Of a stretch of DNA of 64,000 nt, positions 10,901-23,800 are shown piece after piece. The stretch comes from Brachypodius melanocephalos (taxonomy: Eukaryota > Chordata > Aves > Passeriformes > Pycnonotidae). A program made the translations under genes and the position numbers. The notes below the pieces were generated by a model. That model did no database searches. It worked only from the letters and a program-made list of their open reading frames with translations, and was not told where the DNA came from. Numbering within the stretch: position 1 is the stretch's first letter; the number at the start of each line of letters is the position of its first letter. The stretch covers positions 2,393,521-2,457,520 of the forward strand of contig VZSR01000598.1 of the NCBI GenBank assembly GCA_013398615.1. The letters are read 5' to 3'.

Positions 10901-11310
10901 CCATGTCTGAAACAACCATGAAAAAGGACAGGTTGCACTCTGAGAACAGCCCAGGGTGCTTATATGCTGATATAAATATAAATTTTCTCATCTCTTATTG
11001 CTGACTGTCCATAAAGAGGCTCAGCATTTACATTTTTGTGGTGTTCGCAAATGTTCCCTGCTTTTGTTAATTTTCTCAGCCTTGTGAAGGAGTCTTCGGA
11101 GAGACAGGGATATGACAGAGGTGGTAAATGTTCCGCTGTGGGTCAGTGCACTTTGCAGAACTGCCTGGGAGCTCGGGAATGGTCAGAGAGCTGGGAAAAT
11201 CAGCTCTGTCCATCCATTAATCTATCCATCCATCCATCCATCCATCCATCCATCCATCCATCCATCCATCCATCCATCCATCCCCATGTTCCTGCCAGTT
11301 CAACACTTAC
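8000..11310 (-). other. Probable CCDC187 intron(s)
   Basis: The region lies between the 7401-7999 exon and the candidate first coding exon. Phase arithmetic (G left over at 11311, two bases needed before 7999) requires at least one more exon here if both are real, and I could not find it convincingly. The sequence is AT-rich with several A and T runs (for example about 8330-8341, 9078-9090 and 9320-9342). A tetranucleotide microsatellite sits at its right end. Confidence 0.4.
11224..11284. repeat. (ATCC)n microsatellite
   Basis: About fifteen near-perfect ATCC units run continuously here, with a few degenerate copies just to the left (11209-11223). In the other strand it reads GGAT. It lies about 27 bases downstream of the donor of the candidate minus-strand exon 11311-11509. 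Length is likely polymorphic. Confidence 0.95.
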
Positions 11311-11509
11311 CTTTTGAAGACTCAGCCATGCATAGAACAAAATCTCCACTCAGGGGCTGTGCAAAAGCCCTTTGGAGATGATCTGCAGCCTTTCAGGAGT
11401 GGCTGATCCCAAAGGCACTTCCAAAGAGAGGCGTGAGAGTGATCCCAGCGCAGAACTTCCCATGTGCTGCTCCTTCCCGGGCTGAGCAGGCTCCAGCTCC
11501 TGCCACCAG
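11311..11509 (-). CDS. Candidate first coding exon of CCDC187
   Basis: On the minus strand a good acceptor (CCTGTGTTTTCAG) precedes 11509 and an excellent donor, AAAAG then GTAAGT, follows 11311. No frame is open across the whole 199 bases, but an ATG at 11329-11327 opens a frame reading MAESSK plus one base into the donor. The exon would therefore be mostly 5' untranslated with a start codon near its end. Against it: the ATG context is weak at -3, another ATG lies four bases upstream in a frame that stops at once, and the phase does not join directly to the 7401-7999 exon. The link to CCDC187 is by position and strand only. Confidence 0.25.
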
Positions 11510-14500
11510 CTGAAAACACAGGAGAGACAGGTCCCAGGTCAGTCCTTGCCCTTCCCAAGAGCCCTGGGAGGAGTGAGAGGACCGGGGGAGTCCCCCCAAC
11601 CCTTCCAGGGCTCAGCCATCACCACACCTTTGTTTGTGCCCCTCCGTGCAGGGCGACAGCACAGGGAGGGGCTGTTGGGAGCAGAGGAGAAAACAAACAG
11701 CAACGAGAGGAGCCTGAATGCTGATCTCAGCTGGCAAACACGTGGCAAGGCGCCAGCAGATTTCGTGACAAGCCCTTGTGTCCTTTCCAGGGCGTTTGGC
11801 ATCCTGGCAGTGACCACTGGCAGGGCTGGGTGGCTGCAGAGGACAGGGCAGGGTGACCAGCCTGGGACCCAGGGGAGAGCAGCTCTGCACTTCTGGGACG
11901 CCAGAGCAGGGAGAGGGACCAGATCTCCCTGAATTCTCATCCCAGGGCATCTTTCCTCATTGCAGAGCAGCTCTTCCCATTCCAGGGCATCTCTCCTCAC
12001 ACCTTCCCCTGGGGGCTCACCCAGCGTTTGATCCTTCTCTCAGTCACACCTGAATCCCTTCTTTCAAGAGAGCAGGAGGCTTAATTTTTTGCGTTCTATT
12101 TAGAGGAAAAATTTTTTTTAAAAAAGTTTCTGGTCTTTATGATTATAAGCAAAACTTGGTAATATAAAAGAAATCTATACTAAAGTCTCGGGGTATACAT
12201 CTCACTTATTTTAAGCGTCACGGTTTTTTAAGTGTAAATATTTGAAATCTGGGCTGTAGCCATTCAGGCTCTCCAGGTTTTGGGTTATTCAGAGGGAACA
12301 GTGTGATAAACCAACAGCAGAGGGCAAACGCAGCCTGCACACTGGAGCTGCCGCACTCGGTGTGTGGAGCCTCCCGGACCCGGATTCTGCCGGGACAACC
12401 CAGGGGAGGGGCAGGCACCACCTTGGACTAGGACAGCCTGGACCGGGGAGCAGCAGCAAAACTCTCACTACAGCCACAATTCACTTTCCTTCTCGTTTTC
12501 ACTCTTTTTATGGAGCATCTGATGGACTTCAGATGGCTGTGGTATCCTGGACAATACATTTCTTTCAACACCTCAAAATCACCTCTGCAAAGCCATAAAA
12601 CACATTTCTTCTTACCCCACTTACTGCTGCTGTGGGTTGAATTTCAGTGAGTACCCCAAGAAAAGGCTCTGTGTCCTCTTCTCCCACCGCACTGCAGAGC
12701 AGAGCCAACTGTGTGCTGTTCCATCAGCATTTTGGTTTATATTGAATCTGACTCCTTTTTCTGGTTTATATCTTTAATTATTCATTCATTCTTTATAACT
12801 CTACAGATTTTCTTTGAGCAGCAATGTCAGGGTTGTGGGTGTTGGTTATTACTGGAAAGCACTCAGAGGGTGGGTGGGGTGAGACACTGGCACCACATCC
12901 TTCCATGCCCGTGGATCCCTGTGGTCTCTGAGAAATCCTCTTGAAGGAACAGACTCAGCCCAATCTAATAAATGTCCCTGCTCAGAGCCTGTGCTCAGAT
13001 ATCCCTAGCATTTCAGCTTTTCAAGCCTAACCAAACAAGGGATTCCTGAGCTACAGAAAGTTCCCGTTTCAAGCTGTTCCAAGCCAACGTTCTGGCCTGA
13101 TTAGAGGTTTCAGTGCTGGGAATGCAGAGCCTGTCCAAGAGGGGAGCCACAGCTATTCTGAATGATAAGAGCCCTAATTGCAGACTGGGGGCTCAGGGGT
13201 GGAACTCAAAGAGAGGAGAGAACACAATGTGCAACCTCAGCAGCGGGAGGGCAGCGCTTAGGGAAGATCTGGGAAGATTTGGGAATCTGTGACAGCCACC
13301 AGGAAAGGATAGGGCTGGTCCCAGCCTGCTGGGATGGTGGGAGAGCCAAGTGGAGCAGGAATGTCTGTGCTGTGACAGGCAGAGCTCTCGGCAGAGCTCT
13401 CAGTGATCCCTCAGGTCGGGCTGGTGCCTATTTTGGCTCTGTGTTTTCTCAGCAAGCTGTTGGAGCTGACAAGAGCCAGGAGAGTGACAGATTGCCACTG
13501 TGTTGTGCTGCACATCCTGGAGTGTTAGACCACAAATCTGCTGAGAGATGAAGTGAAACCTATCACTGGGCCAAGTCCCACTTGTGCAGCGTGTGAAACT
13601 CCCAAGTCAGGGAGCTCAGTGTGAGCTGAGGCGAAGAGGAGCAAATCCTTTAGGATTTGTATTTTAGATCTGTATGAGCAGAATGAGCCAGTCATGTACA
13701 GTTCTGTCCTGCTGACCCCACAGCTCCTCTCTCACTGAACCAAGGCAGGAAGAGGCCCCAGGTTTTCACTCCTATGGCATTTTTGAGGCACTAAAACACT
13801 GAATTTCCCCTACTGACACACTCCCACTACCACCTACTAATTTTAGCAAATCAGGCAAATTCAGAGCAGCTTTTACAAAGGAATTTTAGACTTCTTCTGG
13901 CAAGGATATTGCAGAGTTTCTCATCTAAGAACCAAGGGACATGCAGCTGATCCCCCACGTGGGGTAATCCCGTGAGGAGCACACTGTCTGGGTTTGAGTG
14001 TTCTTTTTCCCACTTGCAGCACTTCCCCCTTGCTCACACAATGCTGAATGGGGCAAAAAGTGCCCAGCTCTGCCCTACTGTGGCACTTGGAGCTCCAGTG
14101 GGGATTTCTGGTGTTTTTGCAAGGCAAAGGCAAGTGAGTTTGGTGTTTACTCAACCCTGTACGAGGCTGTTTGGAGTCTGAAGGTTGGTTTGGTATGGAT
14201 TCACCTCCCAGAGGCTTCAGTTTCTGCTGCTGTACACTGTCACTGTTTAGGAAATACTTCACCCAGTAACCCACAAGGTCTAGCAAAATTCAGGAAGTGC
14301 AGATGCATGTGAACTAAAACCAGAAATTCCTCCTAAGTCTCGGTGTTTTGAAATTTTTGCACCCTCCAGACGTGCTCCAAGAATCTCACAAACAACCCAC
14401 AGCTCTGGCACACACACTCCTTTATTCTCTTGCTGGTTTGCTCCCTGTGCCAGGCTTTGTGGGAGTGTTGTGAGTTCCCTCACTTCTGGGAAACTTGTCC

Positions 14501-15651
14501 AGCTAAAAGGAAAGAAAACTATATTTCTTTGTTGATTTTTCACAGTGCCTGACTAAGCAATTTTCATGTTAAACCATCTTCACAGCAATTCTCAGTTAGC
14601 AAACAATCGAAGCTCAAATCTAGACTTTGATTGCAAGCTGGATGTGACATGAATTTTGTAGTGAGCATATGGAGGGAAGATGCAGCTGATAAAAAAACCA
14701 AGTGTACTGCTCTGGAGTCTGACAGCCAAGGCCCCAGTCCTGCACCCCCTGGAATCTGTGACAAAAACACTCCCTAAAGTTAAAAAGGGACAAAGATAAA
14801 GACACTTAATAAACTGGGATTTGATTGGAACCCACAAGGAGCTTAGGGGACCACTATGCTTTGAAATCATTCTTAGCAGTATTTATCATCTCTCAAACCA
14901 GCTGCATAATAAGACTGAGACAAATGGGCTGCCCCATTAATGGTGCCATGTCACAGGTCCTGACATAAGACACAAATTTCTTCCTCCACAGGTAACAGTT
15001 GTAAGATATCAGTGTTCATGTAAAACACCCAGAAATTGGGGAGGAGTTTGATTTTTGCCGGTACCACCGATAACATTTCCTCTTTTTTTTTTTTTTTTTG
15101 TTTTCAGTCCTAGCAGATGAAATTCCTAATTCCTTCCCACGCTGCTGGGGATCAGCAGAACCTTTTCCCAAGGGCTGTGCCATCCCCACAGTGACTGAGC
15201 TGCACTGAGTGCTGAGAACAGCTTGGATGCAGGTGGGAGGCTGCCACGAGGCTGCCCAAGCTCAGGGAAGGATTTGCTGCAACACAGACACGCTCCCTTT
15301 GCTTGGCTGGCAGCCAGAAACACAAGGGAATATCGAGCTTGCATTTTCCTACTGATGTCCTAAAATAACAGGAGTAATGTGTGTCAGGATAGACCCAGAC
15401 CTTCAGAATAGCTGGATTTTATGCTGCCTGCCAAGTGGTGTCTGGCAAAGGGCAAGTGTTCTCTTGATGTGCTAAAATACAGATCCATCATCCAGTTATT
15501 GGGGGAAAGTGTGTTAAGATAGGGAAATAGCTATCCATGGCCCATTTGGGTTTTTTTTTTTTTCCTATCAATAGGAGACTGTGTGAATGGAATCTGAAGT
15601 GAAAAGAGGGGGGCTGCCTGCACGGTGCAGTGGAATGTGAGAGAGCCCGGG
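11510..15651. other. No gene recognised; upstream part of CCDC187 or intergenic
   Basis: Several frames of 100-150 codons occur at 11.5-12.0 kb on both strands in a GC-rich patch, but their composition is not protein-like and they have no consistent splice boundaries. An A/T palindrome lies at 12107-12126. A long T run (about 15082-15099) precedes a plus-strand TTTTCAG that leads to no open exon. Nothing else is supported. Confidence 0.4.
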
Positions 15652-15665
15652 ATTGCCATGGAAAC
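15652..15665. promoter_or_regulatory. RFX-type X-box
   Basis: ATTGCCATGGAAAC differs at only the first base from the palindromic X-box form GTTGCCATGGAAAC bound by RFX transcription factors, which drive ciliary and centrosomal genes. It sits in a locally CpG-containing patch (about 15600-15690), and a TTTATA sequence follows at 15705-15710. If CCDC187 begins to the left on the minus strand, this would suit its promoter, but no 5' exon ties it to a transcription start. The match is seen; the function is inferred. Confidence 0.4.
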
Positions 15666-18600
15666 CCGCTGTAGTAAACGGGGCTCTCCAGCTGCAGGAG
15701 AGGATTTATAGTGCCAGGTCGGCAGTTGGCAATTTAAATCACCAATCTACAGGTAAAACGGCACATTTCCTTCCACCTTGTCTCCCTGCGCTGCAAAGTG
15801 AGAAAGGAAGGGAACGTGGGTGGTGAGAATTACAGTACAGAGTGATGAGGTGTCTTCAAGCCTGACCTAAAACACTCAGGAGCTGATGCAAAGATTCTTG
15901 TGGATCTTGGTGGAGGCAGGAGCAGCCCCGTGTTCCCTGTGCCCCAAACCAGAGCAGCAGGCACAATACCTGTGTCCAACAAGCCCATAGGGAGGAGAAG
16001 CAGAGTCCATAAGCCACAGATTGGTGACCCCACAGCTCAGGGATGCTCCTGATTTGCTCTTTTGGTTTGGAGCTGGGGAAGAGTGCATCTGGTAAAGCTC
16101 CCAAACCAGCCTGTTATACCTAAAAGTGAGACAAAATTTGCTGTGAACCCCAAGCCCTGCTCTGTAAGAAGGGATCAGATAAATGGGGAATGATTTATTG
16201 TGTTAAGACTCCCCCATTTATTGACACTCAAGCACAGTGATCTATGGAGTGCTGTGAGACAGCAACAACATTATTTTTGCAGTGCTGCCTTCATCACCAT
16301 TTATTACCAGGTCCTGAGTGCTTGAGTCCATAATTTCCTGGATCAGACACCACACATCCGTGTGATCTTATGCCCAGCTAAGGGCAGTGGTTAAATCTGA
16401 CTTATGTGGAACCATCATGGGTCCAGGGTGGGCTTTAACTCCTCTGAGTTTAACCAATTTGCGTTTTCATCCTATCTTGTAAACCTCAAAATCTCCTGAT
16501 TTACCATGGCTTAGTGTGACTGGATTGAAATATGCAGGTTGCTGCACACCTGAGTATATTTGTGTCACTAAACAGAAGAAGGAAAATTCCTTTTGAGCTG
16601 GAAAATGCAGAGTCCATGGCAGCAGAGTCTCAAAGCTCTGTGCACTCTGTGAGGGTGTTTTATTGTGCTCCACAGCTTTTTCTTCACATGTTATTTTTTT
16701 TCTGCTTCAACCTTTCAATAAGGCATCAAATAGCTACCAAGAACGGCAAGATTTAGCCTGTTCCTTCAACAAGAATGATATGTTCAAAATCCAAACAGTC
16801 CAATCAAAATCTGGGAATTGTGTCCTCCTGTCCTACCTCTGCCTGTTTTGAATCCTGCCCACACAGCAGATGCTGCCAGCCAGAGTTCCACTCCCCTGCT
16901 GCATTTATTCCTCTCTGGAGTGCTCTCCTTGGGCCTTCAGCCTACGAAATCCCTCCTTCCACCTTTCAGCTCTTTATAGCTGCTCAGCAATTTGCAGGCC
17001 GTTAATCTCAGCCCTGGCATCAGAGCTGATGACAGTCCCAGCTGGGACACCAGCACGACTAGCAGAGGTTACGAGAGCAGAGGAGCTTTATAAATCCCCC
17101 TTGCTCAGAGCAGTCCCTGGGGTCGCTGACCTTCTGCTCATAAATTCACCTGATTCCTTTTGATTATATTTGTTTCACCACTAAATGCTAATCCGGAGCA
17201 GTGTCAGTGGAGAAGCAGCAGGCTAAGCCAACACAACAGGCCATCTCCTGCCTTGTTACGCTCCATCAAGTCAGGTTGCCCTCAGATTTGCTGGAGTTTC
17301 ATTCCTGCTTTCCCTTGGGATGCCAGGCAGCACAGTCATTTAACCCAAGATCATTTATGACTGATTGGAATTTGCTTTCTGGCCTTGTTTTTATTTTATT
17401 TTTTTTTTCCTCTCTCTCTGTCTCTTCAGATAATCACGCAAACCAACAAAAATATTGCCTTGTTATTGACCAAGTGAATCTATAGAGAGCTAAGTGCAAA
17501 GGAAAATAGATACCAGTGCCTGTCCATCCCCAATGGAAAATCAACCCTGCATATGTTGAAGGCTCGATTCCCTGCTGATGTCAAGTGGAGTTCTCTCAGT
17601 TTATGTAAGCAGGGAAGCTGACCCCGAGGAGTTTCTGTTTGGTGCAGCAAAGTGTGGGCATTTTAGAGAAACAGCAGATTCTGGGCACCTGGAAATGCTG
17701 GTTATTTAGGGGGCAAGGAGTGCCAGCACTGTGCAAGAATCTGGTAGGAAAATGCGGGCTGGATTATTTTTTCTGGCAGGAAGGCGTTGAGTTTGTAGAG
17801 ACCAAGATCCAGGCGAGGAAAGAAATGTGCTGTCCTGTCCCAGGCCGGGCTGGAAGGGTTCCACTCGCCCCGTTCGTGTTTCTATAACAACATCACTCCA
17901 CTCTGGAGTGAAAATCAAAAGCAGCAGCCAGGAGGGAGGGACGCTCCGAGGAACCTTCGCTGCTTTTTTTTCCAAGGAGAAAAGAGAGGATGGAGATTGC
18001 AGACACAGACAAACGCTGCTGTGCCAGTCCCAAACCTCTCCCTCATAACCAGGACTGTTCTTTTTCCCTGGGGGTTGCAAACAACAAAGGACACAGATGT
18101 TTGATCCCACTTGGAGCAAACGTTCCCGTTTATTTTTCCCCCGGGCCATGCGGGTTGTTAATCACCCATGGGATCGATCCACCACAAACCCTGCGCTCAT
18201 GTCAGCCACAGCGCTGGGATTTGCCAAGCCAGGGGAAAAAATATCCAATATCGGTGATAACCCTGCTCAATGGGTAAAACGAGAAGAGTTTTCACAGCTA
18301 ACAGGGCAGGTTGTCTAATTAAAGATCTGGTGTGACACAAACACCGGCTGAGCACTGCATCAACCCCAGGATTTTTGTTTGAAATGCAGCATTTTTAGCC
18401 ACTTTTCTTCCAGACACCACCTAATGCAGGCTGCACTCTGCTCCTGAAAAGTTAATTGTGCCACTGTTTAAATACCTACATTTAAAAATCAACTCTTATT
18501 TCCAAACTGACTCTGCCTCGCTACAAGTTCTGGGTGTGCCACTTTCTCCTTTCTATCCCCAGAAAATTTCTTGTCTATAAAGTCAGCTCTCACCTAAGAT

Positions 18601-19117
18601 TAAGTCAGACTTTAAACATTGCTCAAGCAGAAAGAACCAATTCACCTGCAAATTTTGTAGGTGATATTTCCAGTCTTGGCTGCAATGGTGCTTTGATAAA
18701 ATGTTGGACTGATAAAATTGTTGGATAGCACTGTACCAAGAGCAAATCCTTTTGGACACACTAGAAATTCCTTCATCAGATGATTACTTTTTGATGAGTG
18801 TTACTAATTTTTCCATCCATTTAAAATAACTTACATTGATTTTTTTTCCCTTCTTTTTTTGAGTACTATTTTTAACAGAATGTCATGCAAGATTAAGTCA
18901 ATTGCTTTGCAGAAGCCTAAATCTATTATGTCAGCAGAATTATCTTTATTAACTGAAATGATAGGAAAGATTGCTTCTTTGATGAGCAGTTTTCTGGAGC
19001 AAGGGATTGATATTACTCAGCCCTTTTGACTGAGAGCATCCCATATTGGCATTGCACCAGTGTTGGATTAATGAGGTACTTGGGTAATCCCACTTACTTT
19101 TATTCTAAGATATTTAA

Positions 19118-19285
19118 TAAGATCACAGAATCACAGATGGGTTTGGGTTGGAAAGGACCTTAAAGTTGATCCAGGGACAACTTCCCCTATCCCAGGGTGC
19201 TCCAAGCCCCATCCAGCCTGGCCTTGGACACTCCCAGGGATCCAGGGGCAACCACAGCTTCTCTGGGCCTCCCCACCCCACAGGA
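19118..19285 (-). mobile_element. CR1 LINE 3' fragment
   Basis: Read on the plus strand it begins with the tell-tale reverse complement of the CR1 tail: TCACAGAATCACAGATGG, then GGTTGGAAAGGACCTTAAAG, followed by the AGCCCCATCCAGCCTGGCCTT block and CAACTTCTCTGGG-type sequence (here ACAGCTTCTCTGGG). The element is therefore in minus orientation with its 3' end near 19118. It is 5'-truncated, as most avian CR1 copies are, and non-coding. It is only moderately diverged from the usual avian consensus. Confidence 0.92.
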
Positions 19286-22200
19286 AAGGATTTTTTTTTT
19301 TTGGCCTTTGAAACTTTTCTTGCATTCTGTTATTTGCCCAAAAATCAGCGTTAAAGGCGTCTGCCAGCTACCAGTCCTAAAATGAGAATTATTACTTTTA
19401 TAAAATGCTGCTTAATGTTGCTAAAACATTGTCCCGGTATTTGACTAGAATTCTTAGAACAGTTCTTACCCTCGAGTGCAAGAAATGTAGGAAAAAATGT
19501 GTGTAAAAATATAGAAAATGAGCTGTAAGTGGTGGTAATTTTGCGCTGCCTTTCAGTGCTGGTTAGGAACTCGATGGGTTCAGACCTGAACCTGTGGTTT
19601 GATGAAATTTTGGTGATAACCAGAACGTGCTTCCTGTCACCACGTGGTGGTCTGGAGCTGCAGGAGCCTCGGTCACCTTGTGGTTGGTGACAGAGTCACT
19701 TCAGCAGCAGCTTCTGCTCCTCCTGCCTCTGATTCACGGAATTGTTGGGAGTTACATGGAAACAAGTTCCACCCTGAGTGTTTGGAAAGCACTTGCAGAA
19801 GCTTGACTAAATAATGCAATTACACTGCAAATATTGACAGTCTGTTTTAAAACAAACCCAAACATGCTTGTAATTAATGGCAGTACCAGCAGTTACAACT
19901 CAAAAGGAAATAAAGCCCCTTTCAAAGGCGAAAATGTTTATTTCCCCCTCCGGGCTTTCAATTCTTAACACAAGATTGCTCTTTATTTTAGTCAATGCCA
20001 ACAGGAGGTTTTCCCAGACATCCAGCAGAAAAAATTGGGGTTTTGTCTGTTGACTCTTGGAAATTGAAGTTGGTTAAACAAATCCACTGCCAACATTGTA
20101 AATAGAAGCTGCTCATGACTGAGCTCTGGGGTATTTATCTGAGCGATAGAGCTTTGATAAGGTGCCTCCAAGGAAAGCTCCCTGGTACTGCCATCAAGGT
20201 TTCTGAGGCCAGAAAAATCCAGCACATTTCTGGTGAGCCCCAAGAGAGCCTCCCACTTCCCCTTTGGGGTCTTGCTTGAAGCTCTCTTGGAACAGGCACC
20301 ACCAGGCTGTTGAATTCTGCTGCAGGAACAGAAGAGCTGCTCCCAGGCAGTGAGAAGGGATGGGAATTTACCAAGGGATGAGAAAGAAGCAGAGATGTTG
20401 CTTGAGCATGTCCAGCTTGCTCCAGACACCACTGGGTGCCAGGGCCGGCTGCTCCAGTGACCCTGAGGAAACTGCACCCAGAGAGGAGGTGCCAGGGCAC
20501 AGAGGAGGCTGGCACGGGGCAGAGCTCTGCCACAGCATCAGCTCCTGTGCTTGAGTTCAAAAGCCTTCCCAGGCCCTCTGTAGAGTTGTTCTGCTCCGAG
20601 GCAAAGAGCAGGATTTCAGGGGGAGAGGAGCTGCCAGGGGATACATGATATCAGCACAAAGGCATCAGGACAGTCCCCTCTGGCCTTCCCTAAAAAATCC
20701 TCAGCTCTCTGCCAGCCCACAGGGTTCCATCTCATCAAACTCTCCACGAGGGTGGGAGTGAGGGCATTTTAAGGATCTCTTGCTATTTATTTAATGAAGC
20801 ATTTTCAGTCAAGCTTGAAGGCTGAAGGAAGCGGATGAGCTCCGTCGCTTTGTTTGCCTCCTCTGAGGCCCAGAGGAGCATTAATGAAAAGGAAATTCAG
20901 GGACATCAGAGACACAGGATGTATAAATATGCACAAAGCAAAGGCCAGATCCTCAGGTGCACCCACGAGGGGATGGAATTTGTGAGAATCACTGAGGTCT
21001 CGATGTGTGTTTTCAGTGCTGTACCAGCAGAGAGGGGTGGGCAGGAGGGTGGGGAAAGAACCTGTGTCCCTGCCCAGGTTTTGGGAAGGGCTTGCACCCA
21101 ACTGTGCAGCCCAACAGGAATCTCAGCCACCCCCAAACTGGGCAGCCGAGCTCTCCTGAGCCCCTCTGAGCTCAGCAGTTGTGGCTGGTTCAGGAGTGCC
21201 TGCACACAGCTGAATTATTCAGAGGAGCTCATTACTCAGAGCTTTTCCTGAATGTCTGTGCTCCAAAGAGGTTTTTAAAAGAGACAATCACAGTCAGCAA
21301 AACAACTCTTCACTCTCAGATGATCCTCTTTATTTCAGGTATGAATAATATTCCTGGCTGTGAGTCTCTATTACAGGTTATCTGCCGACTGTAATAACCT
21401 TTTGTGCTTCTACTCTGGAGATAAAATAATGGTTCCTCACTGAGTCCTTCCCTCTGATCAGAGGAGTTTGGTTGCCTTAGGACCAGACTCAGTGGAAGGA
21501 AGGATTATAAAAGCCCTTGAAAACTGCAATTTCTTTCCAGGTCCTGAAAAAGCAGCTGTGTGTCACAGCAGTTTTATTTAGACCTGCTCAATCTTTCAGC
21601 AGCGTGGAGGGTTCTGTTCCCCAAGCACAGACATTGAACCTTGTTCTTAATTTGTTGTTTTAACTAAAGGAATAGCTGAGCACTCCTGCTGAAACCCATC
21701 CCTGCTCCCTCCCCGCATTCCTGCGTGGCACTGGGCTGTTCTGACGAGGATGTTGTTGCAACTCATGTAATTATGCTTTATGAAAACCCCAAAGCCAAGG
21801 CAAATGTTCCTGGTTCACACAGGCCCTGTGTGGCCCCGATTTGCACAGCAGCCCTCAGACCCTCCAGGGGAGTTTTTATTATTCCCTTTTTCCTTCACAA
21901 AGCCAACTCCTCTCTTACCCATCTTCACAGTGCTGTCAGGCTCATTCAAACTCCTGTGCTCACAGCTCAGTGACACATCTGAGATCTCCAGCCATCCTTC
22001 CTTCCCCAGGAGGGATGGGTAAAGGTTATTTTGTTGTCTCCACTTTACAAACTGGCATGAGGCAACACCAACAGTGACGTTCCACGGGAAATCAGCCCCG
22101 GCCAAGGCTGCACACATCCTCTCCCTTCCAGCTCTGTGTGCCTGGGGAAGAGCTGGATCCAAGCTGAAAAACACCCCTGCGAGCTCTCATCTCCTGCACA

Positions 22201-23684
22201 CAAAGGAAGCGACATCCACTGGGGGATTTTATTTTTGAAAAGGTGCAAACTTCCTCCAAGATAAGTTTATCCCCGTGTAAATTCGCGGCTGTGAAACTGA
22301 TATGAGTCAAGGCGAAGTTTCTTCAGTTTTACTGTGTGGTTCTTTTTTTTTTTTAGGCTGGTTTAAACCCAGAACTTCCTTGCAGGCTATGTTTAGAAGG
22401 ATTTAAAAAATGGAATGCAGGACAACAGCAAGGTGCTTTTGGAACCTGCCAGCTTGAGAAAATAAAAAGACAAGACAGTGCAAAGTCTGGTGATTAATCA
22501 CAGCTGTTGCTAGAAAGAGAAGACAATTACAGTGCCAGTTCTGTAGTGATTTCAGCTGGGGTCTGTCAGCTTCGGAGCCTGAATTGCAGAGCTCTTTTTG
22601 CACACAAACCCCAGCAGAGGCCCCCAGCAATCCATTCCACGAGCTGCAGGAGAACTGCCGTGCTAATTAAGACAAATCTTTGTGTTTTGGAGGGAGTGCC
22701 TGGCTCTGGCGTGTCTGGATGATGAAGACATGGAGGCAGCAGAGGGATGTTCCTATGCCGTGGCAATTCTTAAATGATTGGCAAAATTTACTGTTGACTT
22801 CTGTCTCGCTGTCTTCCCTTGAGCTTTCTGTGCCTTCCTGCTCTCAAGGCTGTCTCTTCCAAGTGGAAGGAAATATGGCAATACTTGGAGCTCTTTCATC
22901 TTGTGTTGTGATAGCTTTGGGTACCGATTTATAAAAGAAATGTTAAAATTTGCCCAAGAAGTCTTAAGGATCCTGCAATCCTATTGCTTAGAGCTGTGGT
23001 TCTGCCTGTATGTGAGTGAAGGGGTAGGGACACTCACTCAGGAACTGGGAGGAGCAAGATTTTGAGCTTTAAGATTGCAGAAAGACAAGATGCTGGAGGT
23101 GCAGGGGTGCATCAGGTCAAAGGAAAATGAACCCTGCATTGCCTTTGCTGGATTCTGGCCCAGCTGTGTTGTACCCTGCCCTGTTCTTCAGGATCCACTC
23201 CTCCTTTTTTTTTTTTCCGTCCTGCAGCAGCCCTTTCAACATCTAAAGATTCCAGCTCCACTTCTTGATCTTATCTGCACCAAACAAATCAATTCTCATA
23301 CCTTTCTCTGGTAGATCACACTCCTCACATTCGTCTGGAGCCTCTCTAATTGCTCCAGGTCCTTCCCAAGGCATGACACAATGGACACCCAGTTCACCAG
23401 AGGAATTAGGGGCATTTCTGAACTACTGGGGTTTCCTTCTCTCAGTGCTCTTACAATTTCCCTGTTTCATTGCAGCTGAGCAATGGATCTGAGGTGTGGC
23501 TGGGGTCCAAATCCTTGCAGGGAGCTTCTTGGCATGAACATGTAGGGTTAACCAAACCCAACCCACAGCAAAGTAATCGAATTATTTCATCTAATGAATT
23601 CAAATCTATTGCGACCTATTTGCCACTTGCACGAGAAGAAAGAGAAGCCGAGTTTGTCAGATGATAAATTATCCATTGCAAATT

Positions 23685-23800
23685 CATGAGTTTGAAGGCC
23701 AGAGGGGACCATTATGCTCATCTCAGTCTGACCTCCTGCACAAGCCAGGCCCTGGAATTTGACCGAGCAATTCCTGTGTCATTAACGTGGGGGTGACCCC
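23685..23800 (-). mobile_element. Old CR1 3' end of the type shared with turtles and crocodiles
   Basis: The segment reads TTTGAAGGCCAGAGGGGACC, then ATTATGCTCATCTCAGTCTG and ACCTCCTGCACAAGCCAGGC. It matches the reverse complement of the 3' end of older CR1 families that are abundant in turtles and crocodilians, as I remember them, rather than the younger avian type at 19118. It is in minus orientation, 5'-truncated and non-coding. The outer limit is uncertain by tens of bases. Confidence 0.75.

Noticed and set aside
11539..12000. 153-codon minus-strand frame in a GC-rich patch
   Set aside because: Overlapping frames of similar length exist on both strands, there are no matching splice sites, and the composition is not protein-like.
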